The notes under the pieces were generated by a model. That model was not told where the DNA came from and made no database searches. It saw nothing but the letters and a program-made list of their open reading frames with translations. Below, piece by piece: positions 35,826-44,353 of a stretch of 64,000 nt of DNA. The stretch comes from Ignavibacterium sp. (GTDB lineage Bacteria > Bacteroidota > Ignavibacteria > Ignavibacteriales > Ignavibacteriaceae), in contig JAGXRK010000027.1 in NCBI GenBank assembly GCA_018335755.1, positions 1 to 64,000 on the forward strand, read 5' to 3'. Position numbers and translations under genes: made by a program. Every line of letters starts with the position of its first letter. The first letter of the stretch is position 1.

Positions 35826-35845
35826 AGCAGACTCCATCTTGCGAA

Positions 35846-37402
35846 TTAAGCAGATACTTTAACTATTCTTGCAATTGATGGAATTGCTGTTTGACCAGAG
35901 AGACTTTGGTTCTTCGCCCTGAGAACAAAAAGCATATACAATCCTGGTGGAGCAATATCAGCATCTGCAGGTGCATTTACATTCCATTTGATACTGCCTA
36001 TTGGCTGGTTTGGGGCTTCGGTAAATACAAGTCCTACGGAGCGTTGATCTGTATCTGTGGAATGTGTCATTGAACCGAAGCGGATTAGCCTTATTGATGC
36101 TATAGGTATGTCAGTATCAATTGAAAATTGATTGCCATAGGTAATATTTTCAGGACATTCTGTTATAAGTGGGCGTTCACCTTCAAACAAATATCCAGGA
36201 GAATATATTTCTATATTATGCTGCCAGGTTGTTATGCCGCCGGGGAATGTAGTACCGCTCAACCAGACACTTCCATCGGGAAGAAGAATCGCAACAGAAT
36301 GATATGATCTTTCGATATTCATCGCAGGAAGAAGTGTCCATTCGCCTGTTGCAGGATCGAAAGCTTCTGGTGTAAAAACAGGTTCATCATGCCTGTCAAT
36401 TTTATTTCCACCTATAATAAGTATTCTGTCATCAGGTAGAATTACAGCATTAGCATTACGACGTACTATAAACATACTATTAATGAATGACCAACCTGGA
36501 GATGAATCTGCAAGATTAATTATTTCAGCAGTATTATTCGCTGTATAACCGCCGCAGGTTATCAATACTTTAGCGCTTGTTGCACCGGGAAGCAGTGGAA
36601 GCAATATTGAATTTCCTCCATGCCTGTCGGTTGAACGAGAGGAACCTATTGCAGTCCAAAATCCTCCATTTGGCGGACCACTAAAAAAAGGATTAAAAGC
36701 ATAAGCCTGCATCATCGGTATATCATAAAATATTTTTCCTTTATGAGGTCCATAAGGAATAACATGAGAACCCGGATAAGAATCATCAAACGGTTGAAGA
36801 GCTTGTTGATCTGATATTTGCAACCATCCAGTATCAGGGTCATATAATTCTGGTACTTTATTAGGATCACCATTTTCGTCTAAACCAGACATAGCTAGGA
36901 TCTTTCCATATCCAAATCCATTTTGTCCTAAACCAAGAGTAGTAATCGTAGGATAATACCGTCCTTTAGCCATAGCGTGAGGTGGACCTGGTAAACCAGG
37001 AATTTCCCATTGCTCAGTAATTTGGTTGAATATATAAGTGTAAGGAAGTCCTAATGGCGGAAGTTCTGAGGAATATATTTCACCTCCGGCAACTAAAAGC
37101 TTTCCATCAGGCAAAAAAGCATGCCCGCTGCAAAAAAGGCGCGGCGGTGGCGGTGGAGGATCCTGAGAACCAGGCCAATTTGGAATAGTCTGTTCGGTAA
37201 TTGCATTATTACCTGAATTCCATATTCCCGATTTAAGTGTTCCCTGTGTTTGTCCTGCAAAAAAATATAAAACTTTCCAGCTTCGTGCGGTTTCGAGCTG
37301 CCTGCCTAATAAACAAGCGTGTACTGCTGTTTCTCCTGTGCTAAGCAAACATTGAGTTTGATTAAGAACTCTTTCCCATTTCCCCGGATGCGGTGCTGCC
37401 AT
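35846..37402 (-). CDS. Copper radical oxidase (galactose/glyoxal oxidase-like), complete active site
   Basis: A 518-residue kelch beta-propeller plus C-terminal Early-set (DUF1929) domain. By alignment of motifs to galactose oxidase, the cofactor residues are kept: Cys91 in LFCSGHAFLPDG (thioether partner), Tyr149/150 in GRYYPT, Tyr367-His368 in ERSYHSVAILLPDG, and His447 in SMTHSTDTDQR. These would hold copper and a Tyr-Cys radical, oxidising primary alcohols or aldehydes to give H2O2. No signal peptide is visible (it starts MAAPHPGKWERV), odd for this normally secreted family. A strong ribosome site, GGAGG, precedes the ATG. It lies directly upstream of the SBBP-repeat T9SS protein. Confidence 0.85.
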   Translation of the reverse strand: MAAPHPGKWERVLNQTQCLLSTGETAVHACLLGRQLETARSWKVLYFFAGQTQGTLKSGIWNSGNNAITEQTIPNWPGSQDPPPPPPRLFCSGHAFLPDGKLLVAGGEIYSSELPPLGLPYTYIFNQITEQWEIPGLPGPPHAMAKGRYYPTITTLGLGQNGFGYGKILAMSGLDENGDPNKVPELYDPDTGWLQISDQQALQPFDDSYPGSHVIPYGPHKGKIFYDIPMMQAYAFNPFFSGPPNGGFWTAIGSSRSTDRHGGNSILLPLLPGATSAKVLITCGGYTANNTAEIINLADSSPGWSFINSMFIVRRNANAVILPDDRILIIGGNKIDRHDEPVFTPEAFDPATGEWTLLPAMNIERSYHSVAILLPDGSVWLSGTTFPGGITTWQHNIEIYSPGYLFEGERPLITECPENITYGNQFSIDTDIPIASIRLIRFGSMTHSTDTDQRSVGLVFTEAPNQPIGSIKWNVNAPADADIAPPGLYMLFVLRAKNQSLSGQTAIPSIARIVKVSA

Positions 37403-37679
37403 AATTAACCTCCATAAGTTTTAATAAAAAAAATATTTAATTATATATTTTCATTTCTCTGGTATCACAACAGGAATAATTCTGATTGATTGGTTCAATA
37501 AAGGAGGAATATCATCAGTCTGTTTTAACTTATGTAATAATGTGTAAATTTTCAAGAGGATTGGAAATAACCGAAGAGTTGCTTTATGACATGAACTCTT
37601 CTGACTCGGTAAATTCTCATATTAGGTTAAGGAATTGTTTAAATTGTTTTTAAATACTTCTCTTTAAACTGATTTAAAA
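37403..37679. other. Intergenic stretch with no gene seen
   Basis: The A/T-rich gap between HU and the copper oxidase gene holds no convincing coding frame. The only notable signal is AAGGAGGAATAT near 37500, a ribosome-site-like sequence followed by a very short frame starting ATC, so no gene is called. The left part holds the leader and probable promoter of the copper oxidase gene. Confidence 0.6.
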
Positions 37680-37708
37680 TAAAAAAGGCGAAGATTTTAT
37701 TCTTCGCC
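37680..37708 (-). terminator. Rho-independent terminator of the HU gene
   Basis: On the minus strand GGCGAAGA (37708-37701) pairs with TCTTCGCC (37694-37687), six-base loop, followed by a run of T (A-tract on the plus strand, 37681-37686). It lies 27 bp after the HU stop. Confidence 0.9.
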
Positions 37709-37734
37709 CTCTGTGAGACTAAACACAGTTAAAA

Positions 37735-38016
37735 TCAGAGCGCAGAATCCTTTGCTTGTTTAGCAATTCTGAATTTCAGAACTTTCTTCGCAGGGATAAC
37801 CATTGTTTCGCCTGTGGCAGGATTTCTTCCCATTCTTTTCTTCCTGTTAACTACAACAAGTTTTCCAAGTCCCGGAATGGTGAAAGCTTTCTTTGCTTCT
37901 TTGTATGAAAGAGCAACGAGTTCATCCAAAAATTCGCCGGCTAATTTTTTTGTTGTGCCGGTTTTTTTTGAAAGATGATCGAGGATCTGACCTTTGGTCA
38001 TAGGTTTAGCTGGCAT
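37735..38016 (-). CDS. hup: HU/IHF-family DNA-binding protein
   Basis: A 93-residue nucleoid protein of the HU family: an N-terminal helical dimer part (MTKGQILDHLSKKTGTTKKLAGEFLDELV) and the beta-arm with the tip GRNPATGETMVIPAKK, followed by VLKFRIAK. It bends and compacts DNA as a dimer. The ATG at 38016 is preceded by AAGGAGAGA; a longer frame to 38079 has no family match. A strong terminator follows. The N-terminal MPAKP is slightly longer than canonical HU. Confidence 0.95.
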   Translation of the reverse strand: MPAKPMTKGQILDHLSKKTGTTKKLAGEFLDELVALSYKEAKKAFTIPGLGKLVVVNRKKRMGRNPATGETMVIPAKKVLKFRIAKQAKDSAL

Positions 38017-38340
38017 AAGTTCTCTCCTTATATTAGTTGTTAATTGTTGCGCCGTAAAAATAATATAATATTTCTTCAAATGAAATATTCATCAGATAAT
38101 TTAGCTCAATCTGAGGTCGGGTTTAATCCCTTAAAATGGGACTGATATCGATTGATGCTAAACGAATTCACTAAAGTACAATAACCTTTACAACATGTCC
38201 ATTAAGTAACCAGATGTATAAAGCTGGAAATCTATATTGTGCCTCTAATTATCTGAACCCTCTGAACAGATAATTGTCTTTGATGCTTTATCGTTTATTA
38301 TTTATTTTGATATGTTATTAAATAGGATACTTTTTTCCGG
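38017..38340. promoter_or_regulatory. Divergent promoter region between HU and the TonB-dependent receptor
   Basis: A 324-bp region between divergent genes. It is A/T-rich near HU with a possible TTTG...TATTTTTA promoter pair on the minus strand. No RNA gene or coding frame is evident. Promoters for both genes must lie here. Confidence 0.5.
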
Positions 38341-40272
38341 ATGTCTATCAAGATTGTCATACTTCTGATTATTACTTTCCTGCCTGCTTACTCTCAGGAT
38401 TTAAGTGATACGGTCAGTGTTGTTCAGGATTCACTGTTTATCAGCGACTCTCTTGTTGTAAACGATACGCTGGCCATAAAAGATTCCGTTATCGTTTACG
38501 ATACCGCTATCGTCTTCTCAAAAAAAATGTATGATAATAGTTTCGAAATTGACCGGAATGTTTTTTTAAGAACTGATTATCGCTATACAGGCAATCTTAT
38601 TGAGCCATTTCAGTTTTCATTTATTAAAGACCTCGGGGTAGTTGGTCAAAACAATGAAATGTTTATTTATGGTGCGGGGTTTAATGGAATAAGTTACCTG
38701 CTCGATGATGTGTTGATCAACGACAGAAACTTCAACACACTTGACCTGAATTTAATTCAAAGTGAAGATATTGAAAAAATAGAGATCATTCCGGCGCCAA
38801 GAGGTTTTTTATACGGACCACGGAATAATCCTGCAGCGGTAAATTTCATTACAAGAGATTTTATTCCGGCTCAACCCTATTCAAGAATTAAATACTACCA
38901 GGCGCCATTTGGTGAAGCAATGGTTGACGGCAGTTTTAATGCTTTAGTTAGCAGAAAATTTTTGCTTTCTTTCGATGTTACAAACAGAAAATTCGACAGT
39001 TCTTATACCAATACTGCATTCTCAACCTGGCAGGCAAAAGCAAAAGTTAAATACTTTTTTACTAATAATATGTATTTATCCGCAACTTATAACCATACTG
39101 CAAAAACAACCGGGCTTTGGGGAGGTGTTAACACAGACAGCATTATTGTTCTAGGCTCACGTCTTGAGGATTTACTGTATGAACCTGATTTTGCTCCTGT
39201 AAATAATACATTCGGAAGGCAGGAAGATCTTCTGCATCATTCTTCCCTTCGGTTTACATCCGTTCAAAGCAAAAAGTCAAGAACCGAACTGACACTATAT
39301 CATCAGTTTAAGGAATTAAAAACAAACTTGCCTGTCAATATTGAGTATGACAATACTTCGTGGGGATTGAATATAAATCAGAGATTTACCTTTAAACCCT
39401 TGTCATTTTATACTGCACTTCTTTACGAACAAAATAAACTGGAGTGGTGGTACAGGGAGACCGATACGGGAAGCGTTGTGCCATATATTAAAAGAACGGA
39501 TGGTTTTTTTGCTTTGGCAGGAAGTGTTTCACTTAATTTAATAGAAAATTTTGTCCCATCATTTTTTTATAAGTTTAACAGCATTTCCACTGAATATGAT
39601 TTCAGTTCACTGGATTACAACGGCAATGGTTACGGCATTGATGCTGTTTATAAACCTGTAGATGGACTAGCTTTATATGCCGGCTATTCAACTTTTAATA
39701 AATCATTTTACGAAGACCGCAAAACAAATGTTTTTGAATCAGGTATTACCTATAAAACTGATAACTATTTTTTAGATTTAAGATATTTCAGAAGGGATAG
39801 TACAAATATTAATCTGGCTCCGGGCATTCCATCTATTAATCCTGTTCCTTTTAAAGCAGGTAATTTGAGTGGACTGGGTTTATCAGCAAATGTATTATAC
39901 TGGAATATGCAATTTGAAACTCAAGCCGCTGCTTATTTTCCGAACAGCAATAAATTATACAGTGTGCCTGATTTACGGTTTATAGGCGGGTTATATTACA
40001 GGGGAACTCTTTTTGAGGATAACCTTAATCTTAAGGCTGGTTTTAAATTCACATATACTGGAAAAATTAATTCCATCATAGAATATCTTGGATTGATTAA
40101 AGCAGATCCATCATACAAGCTTGATTTTATTCTTTCAGGGGAAATACAGCAGGCTGCAATAATATATTTTACTCTTGAAAATCTTTTGGATAAGCAATAC
40201 TATATAACACCATATTATCCAATGCCGGGAATATCACTTCGGTTTGGTTTGGCCTGGGAGTTTTTGAATTAA
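38341..40272 (+). CDS. TonB-dependent receptor-like outer-membrane barrel
   Basis: A 643-residue outer-membrane protein. A signal peptide (cleavage near AYSQ) is followed by a Ser/Asp/Val-rich linker (~20-60), a plug domain (~75-175: MFIYGAGFNGISYLLDDVLIND, SEDIEKIEIIPAPRGFLYGPRNNPAAVNFIT) and a beta-barrel, ending with LENLLDKQYYITPYYPMPG and a terminal aromatic strand. The linker lacks a clear TonB box, and the ligand is unknown. It is not next to a SusD gene. The ATG follows a run with no strong ribosome site. Confidence 0.88.
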   Translation: MSIKIVILLIITFLPAYSQDLSDTVSVVQDSLFISDSLVVNDTLAIKDSVIVYDTAIVFSKKMYDNSFEIDRNVFLRTDYRYTGNLIEPFQFSFIKDLGVVGQNNEMFIYGAGFNGISYLLDDVLINDRNFNTLDLNLIQSEDIEKIEIIPAPRGFLYGPRNNPAAVNFITRDFIPAQPYSRIKYYQAPFGEAMVDGSFNALVSRKFLLSFDVTNRKFDSSYTNTAFSTWQAKAKVKYFFTNNMYLSATYNHTAKTTGLWGGVNTDSIIVLGSRLEDLLYEPDFAPVNNTFGRQEDLLHHSSLRFTSVQSKKSRTELTLYHQFKELKTNLPVNIEYDNTSWGLNINQRFTFKPLSFYTALLYEQNKLEWWYRETDTGSVVPYIKRTDGFFALAGSVSLNLIENFVPSFFYKFNSISTEYDFSSLDYNGNGYGIDAVYKPVDGLALYAGYSTFNKSFYEDRKTNVFESGITYKTDNYFLDLRYFRRDSTNINLAPGIPSINPVPFKAGNLSGLGLSANVLYWNMQFETQAAAYFPNSNKLYSVPDLRFIGGLYYRGTLFEDNLNLKAGFKFTYTGKINSIIEYLGLIKADPSYKLDFILSGEIQQAAIIYFTLENLLDKQYYITPYYPMPGISLRFGLAWEFLN

Positions 40273-40312
40273 TACTTTTTTCTAATCCTATTCTAATAAT
40301 CCATAATACCCA

Positions 40313-40339
40313 AGATTTCTCCCTTTGGTCGAAATGACA
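40313..40339. repeat. Half copy of the TGTCATTTCG palindromic repeat
   Basis: AGATTTCTCCCTTTGGTCGA then AATGACA matches the right arm of the units at 599-834. It lies between the convergent TonB-dependent receptor and LytR-type genes, with no left arm. Confidence 0.75.
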
Positions 40340-40362
40340 AAAAACGATAACCGCAAAAAAAA

Positions 40363-41082
40363 TTAAAGACTCAGCATTTCTTTGAACTTAACGGCCTGTC
40401 TTCGTGACACCTCGATTTTTCCGCCACCCTTTAGTTTTACAAGCAGTCCTCCGTTGAGCCATGGTTCAATAGAATCAACCCATTTTAGGTTTATAATGTG
40501 CTTTCTGCTTGCACGGAAAAATGTTTTACTGTCTAAGCGCTCATCAAGATAGTTTAATGTTCTTAATATAAGCGGCTTGAATTCATCAAAAAATAATCTT
40601 ACATAATTTCCTTCGGATTCAAAGTAGCGTACTTTTTCTAATTTAACGAACCAGCATCGCTCACCATCTTTAACAAAAACCTGATCCTGCTCTGTTAATT
40701 GCTGAACATCGGTGTGTTTAACCTGCTCTTGAATTTTGGGCTGCACTAATTTTCTAACTGTTTCTTCAAGCCGATTAGGTTCGATCGGTTTAAGAAGATA
40801 ATCAAGAGCATTATATTCAAAAGCTTTTAATGCATATTCGTCATATGCAGTAGTAAATACTATTTTGGGAACGCTGTCAAGTTCTTCAAGAAGTTCAAAT
40901 CCGCTTTTTCCAGGCATTTGAATATCCAGGAAAACAAGATCTGGATTCAGTTCATCAATTTTTTGTTTTGCTTCTTCAGCGTTAGCTGCTTCTCCTACAA
41001 TTTCTAATTCGCTGAATGGAGTTAATAATCTTCTTAGCTCTGTGCGGGCTAACCTTTCATCATCAACAATTAAAGCTTTCAT
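40363..41082 (-). CDS. LytTR-family response regulator
   Basis: A 239-residue response regulator: receiver domain (~1-118) with the phospho-acceptor in LVFLDIQMPGKSG and the conserved Lys in YLLKPIEP, then a LytTR DNA-binding domain (~140-238) with VRYFESEGNYVRLFF, FRASRKHIINLKWV and RRQAVKFKEML. It activates or represses genes in response to its kinase. The start codon overlaps the stop of the kinase gene (ATGA), and AGGAGGAA precedes it, so the pair is one system. Confidence 0.94.
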   Translation of the reverse strand: MKALIVDDERLARTELRRLLTPFSELEIVGEAANAEEAKQKIDELNPDLVFLDIQMPGKSGFELLEELDSVPKIVFTTAYDEYALKAFEYNALDYLLKPIEPNRLEETVRKLVQPKIQEQVKHTDVQQLTEQDQVFVKDGERCWFVKLEKVRYFESEGNYVRLFFDEFKPLILRTLNYLDERLDSKTFFRASRKHIINLKWVDSIEPWLNGGLLVKLKGGGKIEVSRRQAVKFKEMLSL

Positions 41083-42200
41083 CTTTTTATTCCTCCTATA
41101 GGAATTGTTATTTCACAAAGTACTGTGGATTCATTTTCGTTTTTTATTGAGAACGATGCCTCTTCTCCGAATAATAAACTAAGTCTGTGTTTTGTATTTG
41201 CAATACCAAAACCATCTGATGAGCGCAGTTGTTGGCTGTTCAAGTGTCCTGTGTTTCTTATTTGCACCAACAATTTGCCAGTTTCAACTTTTGTAATAAG
41301 ATCAACTTCCCCGCCATCAGTCCTTTTTGATATGCCGTGTTTAATTGCGTTTTCAACTAGTGTCTGGATCATCATTGGCGGTATTTCAACATTGTATGAA
41401 TCCGCACTGATGTTCAATCTATACCTCAACCGCTCTTCAAACCTTATCTTTTCAAGATCAAGATAGTCTTTAATGGTTTTAACTTCATCTTCAAGCGTAA
41501 CTGTTTCTGTTCTTTCAATCTTAAGCGAATATCTTAAAATATTTGAAAGTTTTGTTACTGCAACTTTAGCATTTTCAGGATCTTCTTCAATAAGCGCACG
41601 AATACTGTTCATTGCGTTGAACATAAAATGCGGGTTAAGCTGGGCTTTTAGAGTTTTTATTTCAAAATCCTTAACAGCCGATTCCCATATCAGTGATTCA
41701 ATTTCCGCTTTCTGGTAACTTTCAAGATAGTGAAGTGAAAAATATATCAGCGACCAGACAAGGCTAATGCCTGACAGATTGATTATTCCAGCCACCGATG
41801 AAATCCATTTATATTCTTCAGATCTGAATGCACCCAGCAAAATAGAAAAAGAGGTAGTAAGCGAATAAATTATAATGCCTGATATTAAACTGGCGATAAG
41901 AATGCGCGGAATGATTTTTTTTAGCGGTAAATCCAGCCAGGCGTTCTTTCGAATTACAGCTCTGAGTATGTGAGTTACGCTTATGCCGATTAGTCCTAAT
42001 ATTATCCAGACAAATATTCTTTCAACCGGAACGCTTTCATAATTTGAAATTATAACCAGGTTGACAAGCACAAAAAGTGACCAGCCGCAAAACTGGGAAA
42101 TCCAGTATAAATTTTTTCTGCCTGTGTTCATAATGCTTGTATTTGCAGGGATGAACTCATTATTCTTTGTAGAAATGGTATTAGTGTTAACTTTCAACAT
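41079..42200 (-). CDS. LytS/YehU-type sensor histidine kinase
   Basis: A 373-residue membrane kinase. Four hydrophobic segments (~30-155) are followed by a short coil, a His_kinase domain with the acceptor His in LKAQLNPHFMFNAMNSIRAL and a HATPase_c with VENAIKHGISKR and GFGIANTKHRLSLLFG. It lacks an obvious extracellular sensor domain, so it may sense through the membrane part. The partner regulator is encoded next (four-base overlap). ATG at 42200 is uncertain; an ATG at 42131 would remove 23 residues. Confidence 0.9.
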   Translation of the reverse strand: MLKVNTNTISTKNNEFIPANTSIMNTGRKNLYWISQFCGWSLFVLVNLVIISNYESVPVERIFVWIILGLIGISVTHILRAVIRKNAWLDLPLKKIIPRILIASLISGIIIYSLTTSFSILLGAFRSEEYKWISSVAGIINLSGISLVWSLIYFSLHYLESYQKAEIESLIWESAVKDFEIKTLKAQLNPHFMFNAMNSIRALIEEDPENAKVAVTKLSNILRYSLKIERTETVTLEDEVKTIKDYLDLEKIRFEERLRYRLNISADSYNVEIPPMMIQTLVENAIKHGISKRTDGGEVDLITKVETGKLLVQIRNTGHLNSQQLRSSDGFGIANTKHRLSLLFGEEASFSIKNENESTVLCEITIPIGGIKR

Positions 42201-42368
42201 CAAATATAAATCTAATGGCTATAAATCGAAACTTGTATTACTTAAAATCACGATTGAAAATTATTGTTAAGCGATTAACAATTATGAAAGTTTTTTATCT
42301 GAGGTGTTATAATATGATAAGTGGAAATTACATCAGTTAAGAAAGGCAGGGCTGTAAAAATAAAGTCA

Positions 42369-42420
42369 CCACACAGACACACTAAAATTTTTATCTATGT
42401 TTTCTAATGTGCCTATGTGG
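42369..42420. repeat. Imperfect inverted repeat after rseP
   Basis: CCACACAGACACACTA (42369-42384) and TAATGTGCCTATGTGG (42405-42420) form 16-bp arms matching at 13 positions around an A/T-rich loop. It lies 11 bp after the rseP stop on the minus strand, with TTTATTTTTA after the stem, so it may act as terminator. It could also belong to a dispersed repeat family. Confidence 0.5.
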
Positions 42421-42431
42421 TTTGAAAATTT

Positions 42432-43787
42432 TTATAGGGAAATAATATCGTTATAAATGATGAAAGCCATCAACATAAGAAGGAGAACAAATCCCACGTT
42501 TTGAATAGCAATCTTAACCTTAATCGGTATCTCCCGCTTAATAGCCGCCTCAATTAGTATAATAACTAAATGACCGCCATCCAGAACCGGGAAAGGCATA
42601 ATATTGATTATAGCCAAACTTAAGCTGAGCAAAGCAAGAAAAATTAAAAAGCTTGCTATACCAGTGTCAGCAGATTTTGCTGCAAACTGCGCAATCTTAA
42701 CAGGACCACCAAATGCTTTGCCAAACTCAATATTGCCGGTAAAAACTTTACCAAGCATATTGAATGTGAGCTTGGTCATTGTAACAATGTCAAGCCAGCC
42801 ATAGTAAATTGACTCAAAAAAGCCGTAGGTTTTAAAATCAATATCGCCAAGAAAAGTAAAGTTGATAGCTATTCCTATTTTACCATCTTCTGCCGGAGTG
42901 ACATTTAAGACTAAATTCTCTTCATTTCTTTTAACCTGAACAGCAATTTCTTTGGATGCATTAGCAGTAACAATATCTATTACCTGTCTGCTTGTATAAA
43001 CTTCTTCATCATTAATTGAAAGGAAAACATCTCCTGCCTGAAAACCTGCTGATAGTGCGGGAGAATCTTCAAGAACAGCCCCAATCATTGGGCGAACACC
43101 CTCATAAATTAAGAACAAATCCTGCGATTCATCTTCCGGAATTTTTGAACGGGGAATAATTAATGACTCAGTTAAACCGTTTCTTTCAACCTCAACCTTC
43201 AGATCTTCTCCAAGAGTGTGAATAAACATTTCTGCACGGACTTCTTCCCAACCGTTTACAGTTTTTCCATTAATCGAAAGTATTTTATCACCGGAAATAA
43301 ATCCTGCTGACTGAGCTGCACTTCCTTCCTCAACATATCCAACAGTTGTGGTATTGGTAAAAGCTTTTCCCTGAAAAAAGTTAGAACCCCAGAAGATTGC
43401 CCAGGCTAAGAGAAGGTTCATCAGCACACCGGCTGAGATTACAAACACTTTCTGCCATGTTGGTTTTGCCCTGAATTCATAAGGCTGTGGTTCACTGCCT
43501 GCAAATTTTGTATCAAAACTTTCATCAACCATTCCTGCGATCTTTACATAACCGCCAAGTGGAACCAGACTCAGCCTGTAATCTGTATTTCCCTGAGTAT
43601 CAAAATCTTTAGGAAGATTTCCCCATGTAAAACCATTAATTTTATTGTAACCGAAAAGTCTTTGTCCGAATCCGATTGCAAAAACATCTGCACGCATTCC
43701 GCAGGCTTTTGCTGCAAGGAAATGTCCCAGCTCATGAATAAATACGAGTATAGCAATCGTAATTACAAAATAAATTATATAGTCCAT
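42432..43787 (-). CDS. rseP: Site-2 protease RseP (RIP metalloprotease)
   Basis: A 451-residue inner-membrane zinc protease that cleaves transmembrane proteins such as anti-sigma factors within the membrane. It has HExxH in FIHELGHFLAAKACG at the N-terminus, two PDZ domains (~150-225 and ~228-300: GSAAQSAGFISGDKILSING, SPALSAGFQAGDVFLSIND), and the third ligand in INIMPFPVLDGGHL. The start follows AGGAGT. Usual partner dxr lies upstream on the same strand, separated by the four-helix-bundle gene. An ECF sigma/anti-sigma pair lies ~2 kb away and could be a client. Confidence 0.95.
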   Translation of the reverse strand: MDYIIYFVITIAILVFIHELGHFLAAKACGMRADVFAIGFGQRLFGYNKINGFTWGNLPKDFDTQGNTDYRLSLVPLGGYVKIAGMVDESFDTKFAGSEPQPYEFRAKPTWQKVFVISAGVLMNLLLAWAIFWGSNFFQGKAFTNTTTVGYVEEGSAAQSAGFISGDKILSINGKTVNGWEEVRAEMFIHTLGEDLKVEVERNGLTESLIIPRSKIPEDESQDLFLIYEGVRPMIGAVLEDSPALSAGFQAGDVFLSINDEEVYTSRQVIDIVTANASKEIAVQVKRNEENLVLNVTPAEDGKIGIAINFTFLGDIDFKTYGFFESIYYGWLDIVTMTKLTFNMLGKVFTGNIEFGKAFGGPVKIAQFAAKSADTGIASFLIFLALLSLSLAIINIMPFPVLDGGHLVIILIEAAIKREIPIKVKIAIQNVGFVLLLMLMAFIIYNDIISL

Positions 43788-43876
43788 TTAACTCCTGTTT
43801 CTGTCTCTTTTATAATTAAAATATTTCTTTGAGTATTAATTTTCTTTTTATCTAACCGATACTTGATACTGGGAAA

Positions 43877-44251
43877 TCATTTATCACTTAGATGATCGCT
43901 TTGAACTGATTGTAAAAAACGATTAATCTTTTTTCCCAATAACTCTATTTTATTGTAAAGATTATTATAAATGTCTTTATTAGTTAATGATCCCGTTTCG
44001 AATAAATTTTCCAGATGATCTAAAGTTTCATCATTAGATGCTAATGCAAAAGTAATAAATCTGATATATTCATTCTTATAATTTCTTCTTCCATATCCCT
44101 CTACAATATTCGATTTTACTGACTTGCTTGATCTTCTGATCTGACTGCCTTCCTCATACATTTCGAATTTTGGCAAACCCAAACTCATTTTGTGTATTTC
44201 AATGACCAACTCTCTAGATAACTGCCAGATTTCCAGATCTTTATAATTCAT
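43877..44251 (-). CDS. Four-helix-bundle protein (23S rRNA intervening-sequence type)
   Basis: A 124-residue protein of the four-helix-bundle/S23 family: [22 protein letters not shown], then [46 protein letters not shown] and a final helix. Members occur inside 23S rRNA intervening sequences in Leptospira and Coxiella and as stand-alone genes in Bacteroidota. Here no rRNA is nearby; the gene lies between dxr and rseP. Role unknown, possibly nucleic-acid binding. Confidence 0.92.
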   Translation of the reverse strand: MNYKDLEIWQLSRELVIEIHKMSLGLPKFEMYEEGSQIRRSSKSVKSNIVEGYGRRNYKNEYIRFITFALASNDETLDHLENLFETGSLTNKDIYNNLYNKIELLGKKINRFLQSVQSDHLSDK

Positions 44252-44304
44252 ATTACCCTCATTTTTATTGTTTATAAATTATTTGTTAACTACTCAATTC
44301 CTTT

Positions 44305-44353
44305 ATCCAGTATCCAGAATCTAGCATCCAGAATCCAGCATCAAGAAACCAGC
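44305..44353. repeat. Tandem heptamer array, seven units
   Basis: Seven units of 7 bp with the consensus ATCCAGN: ATCCAGT, ATCCAGA, ATCTAGC, ATCCAGA, ATCCAGC, ATCAAGA, AACCAGC (44305-44353). The last two units run into the 3' end of dxr and cover its stop codon at 44341. The period is exact, with only a few base changes. Confidence 0.8.
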
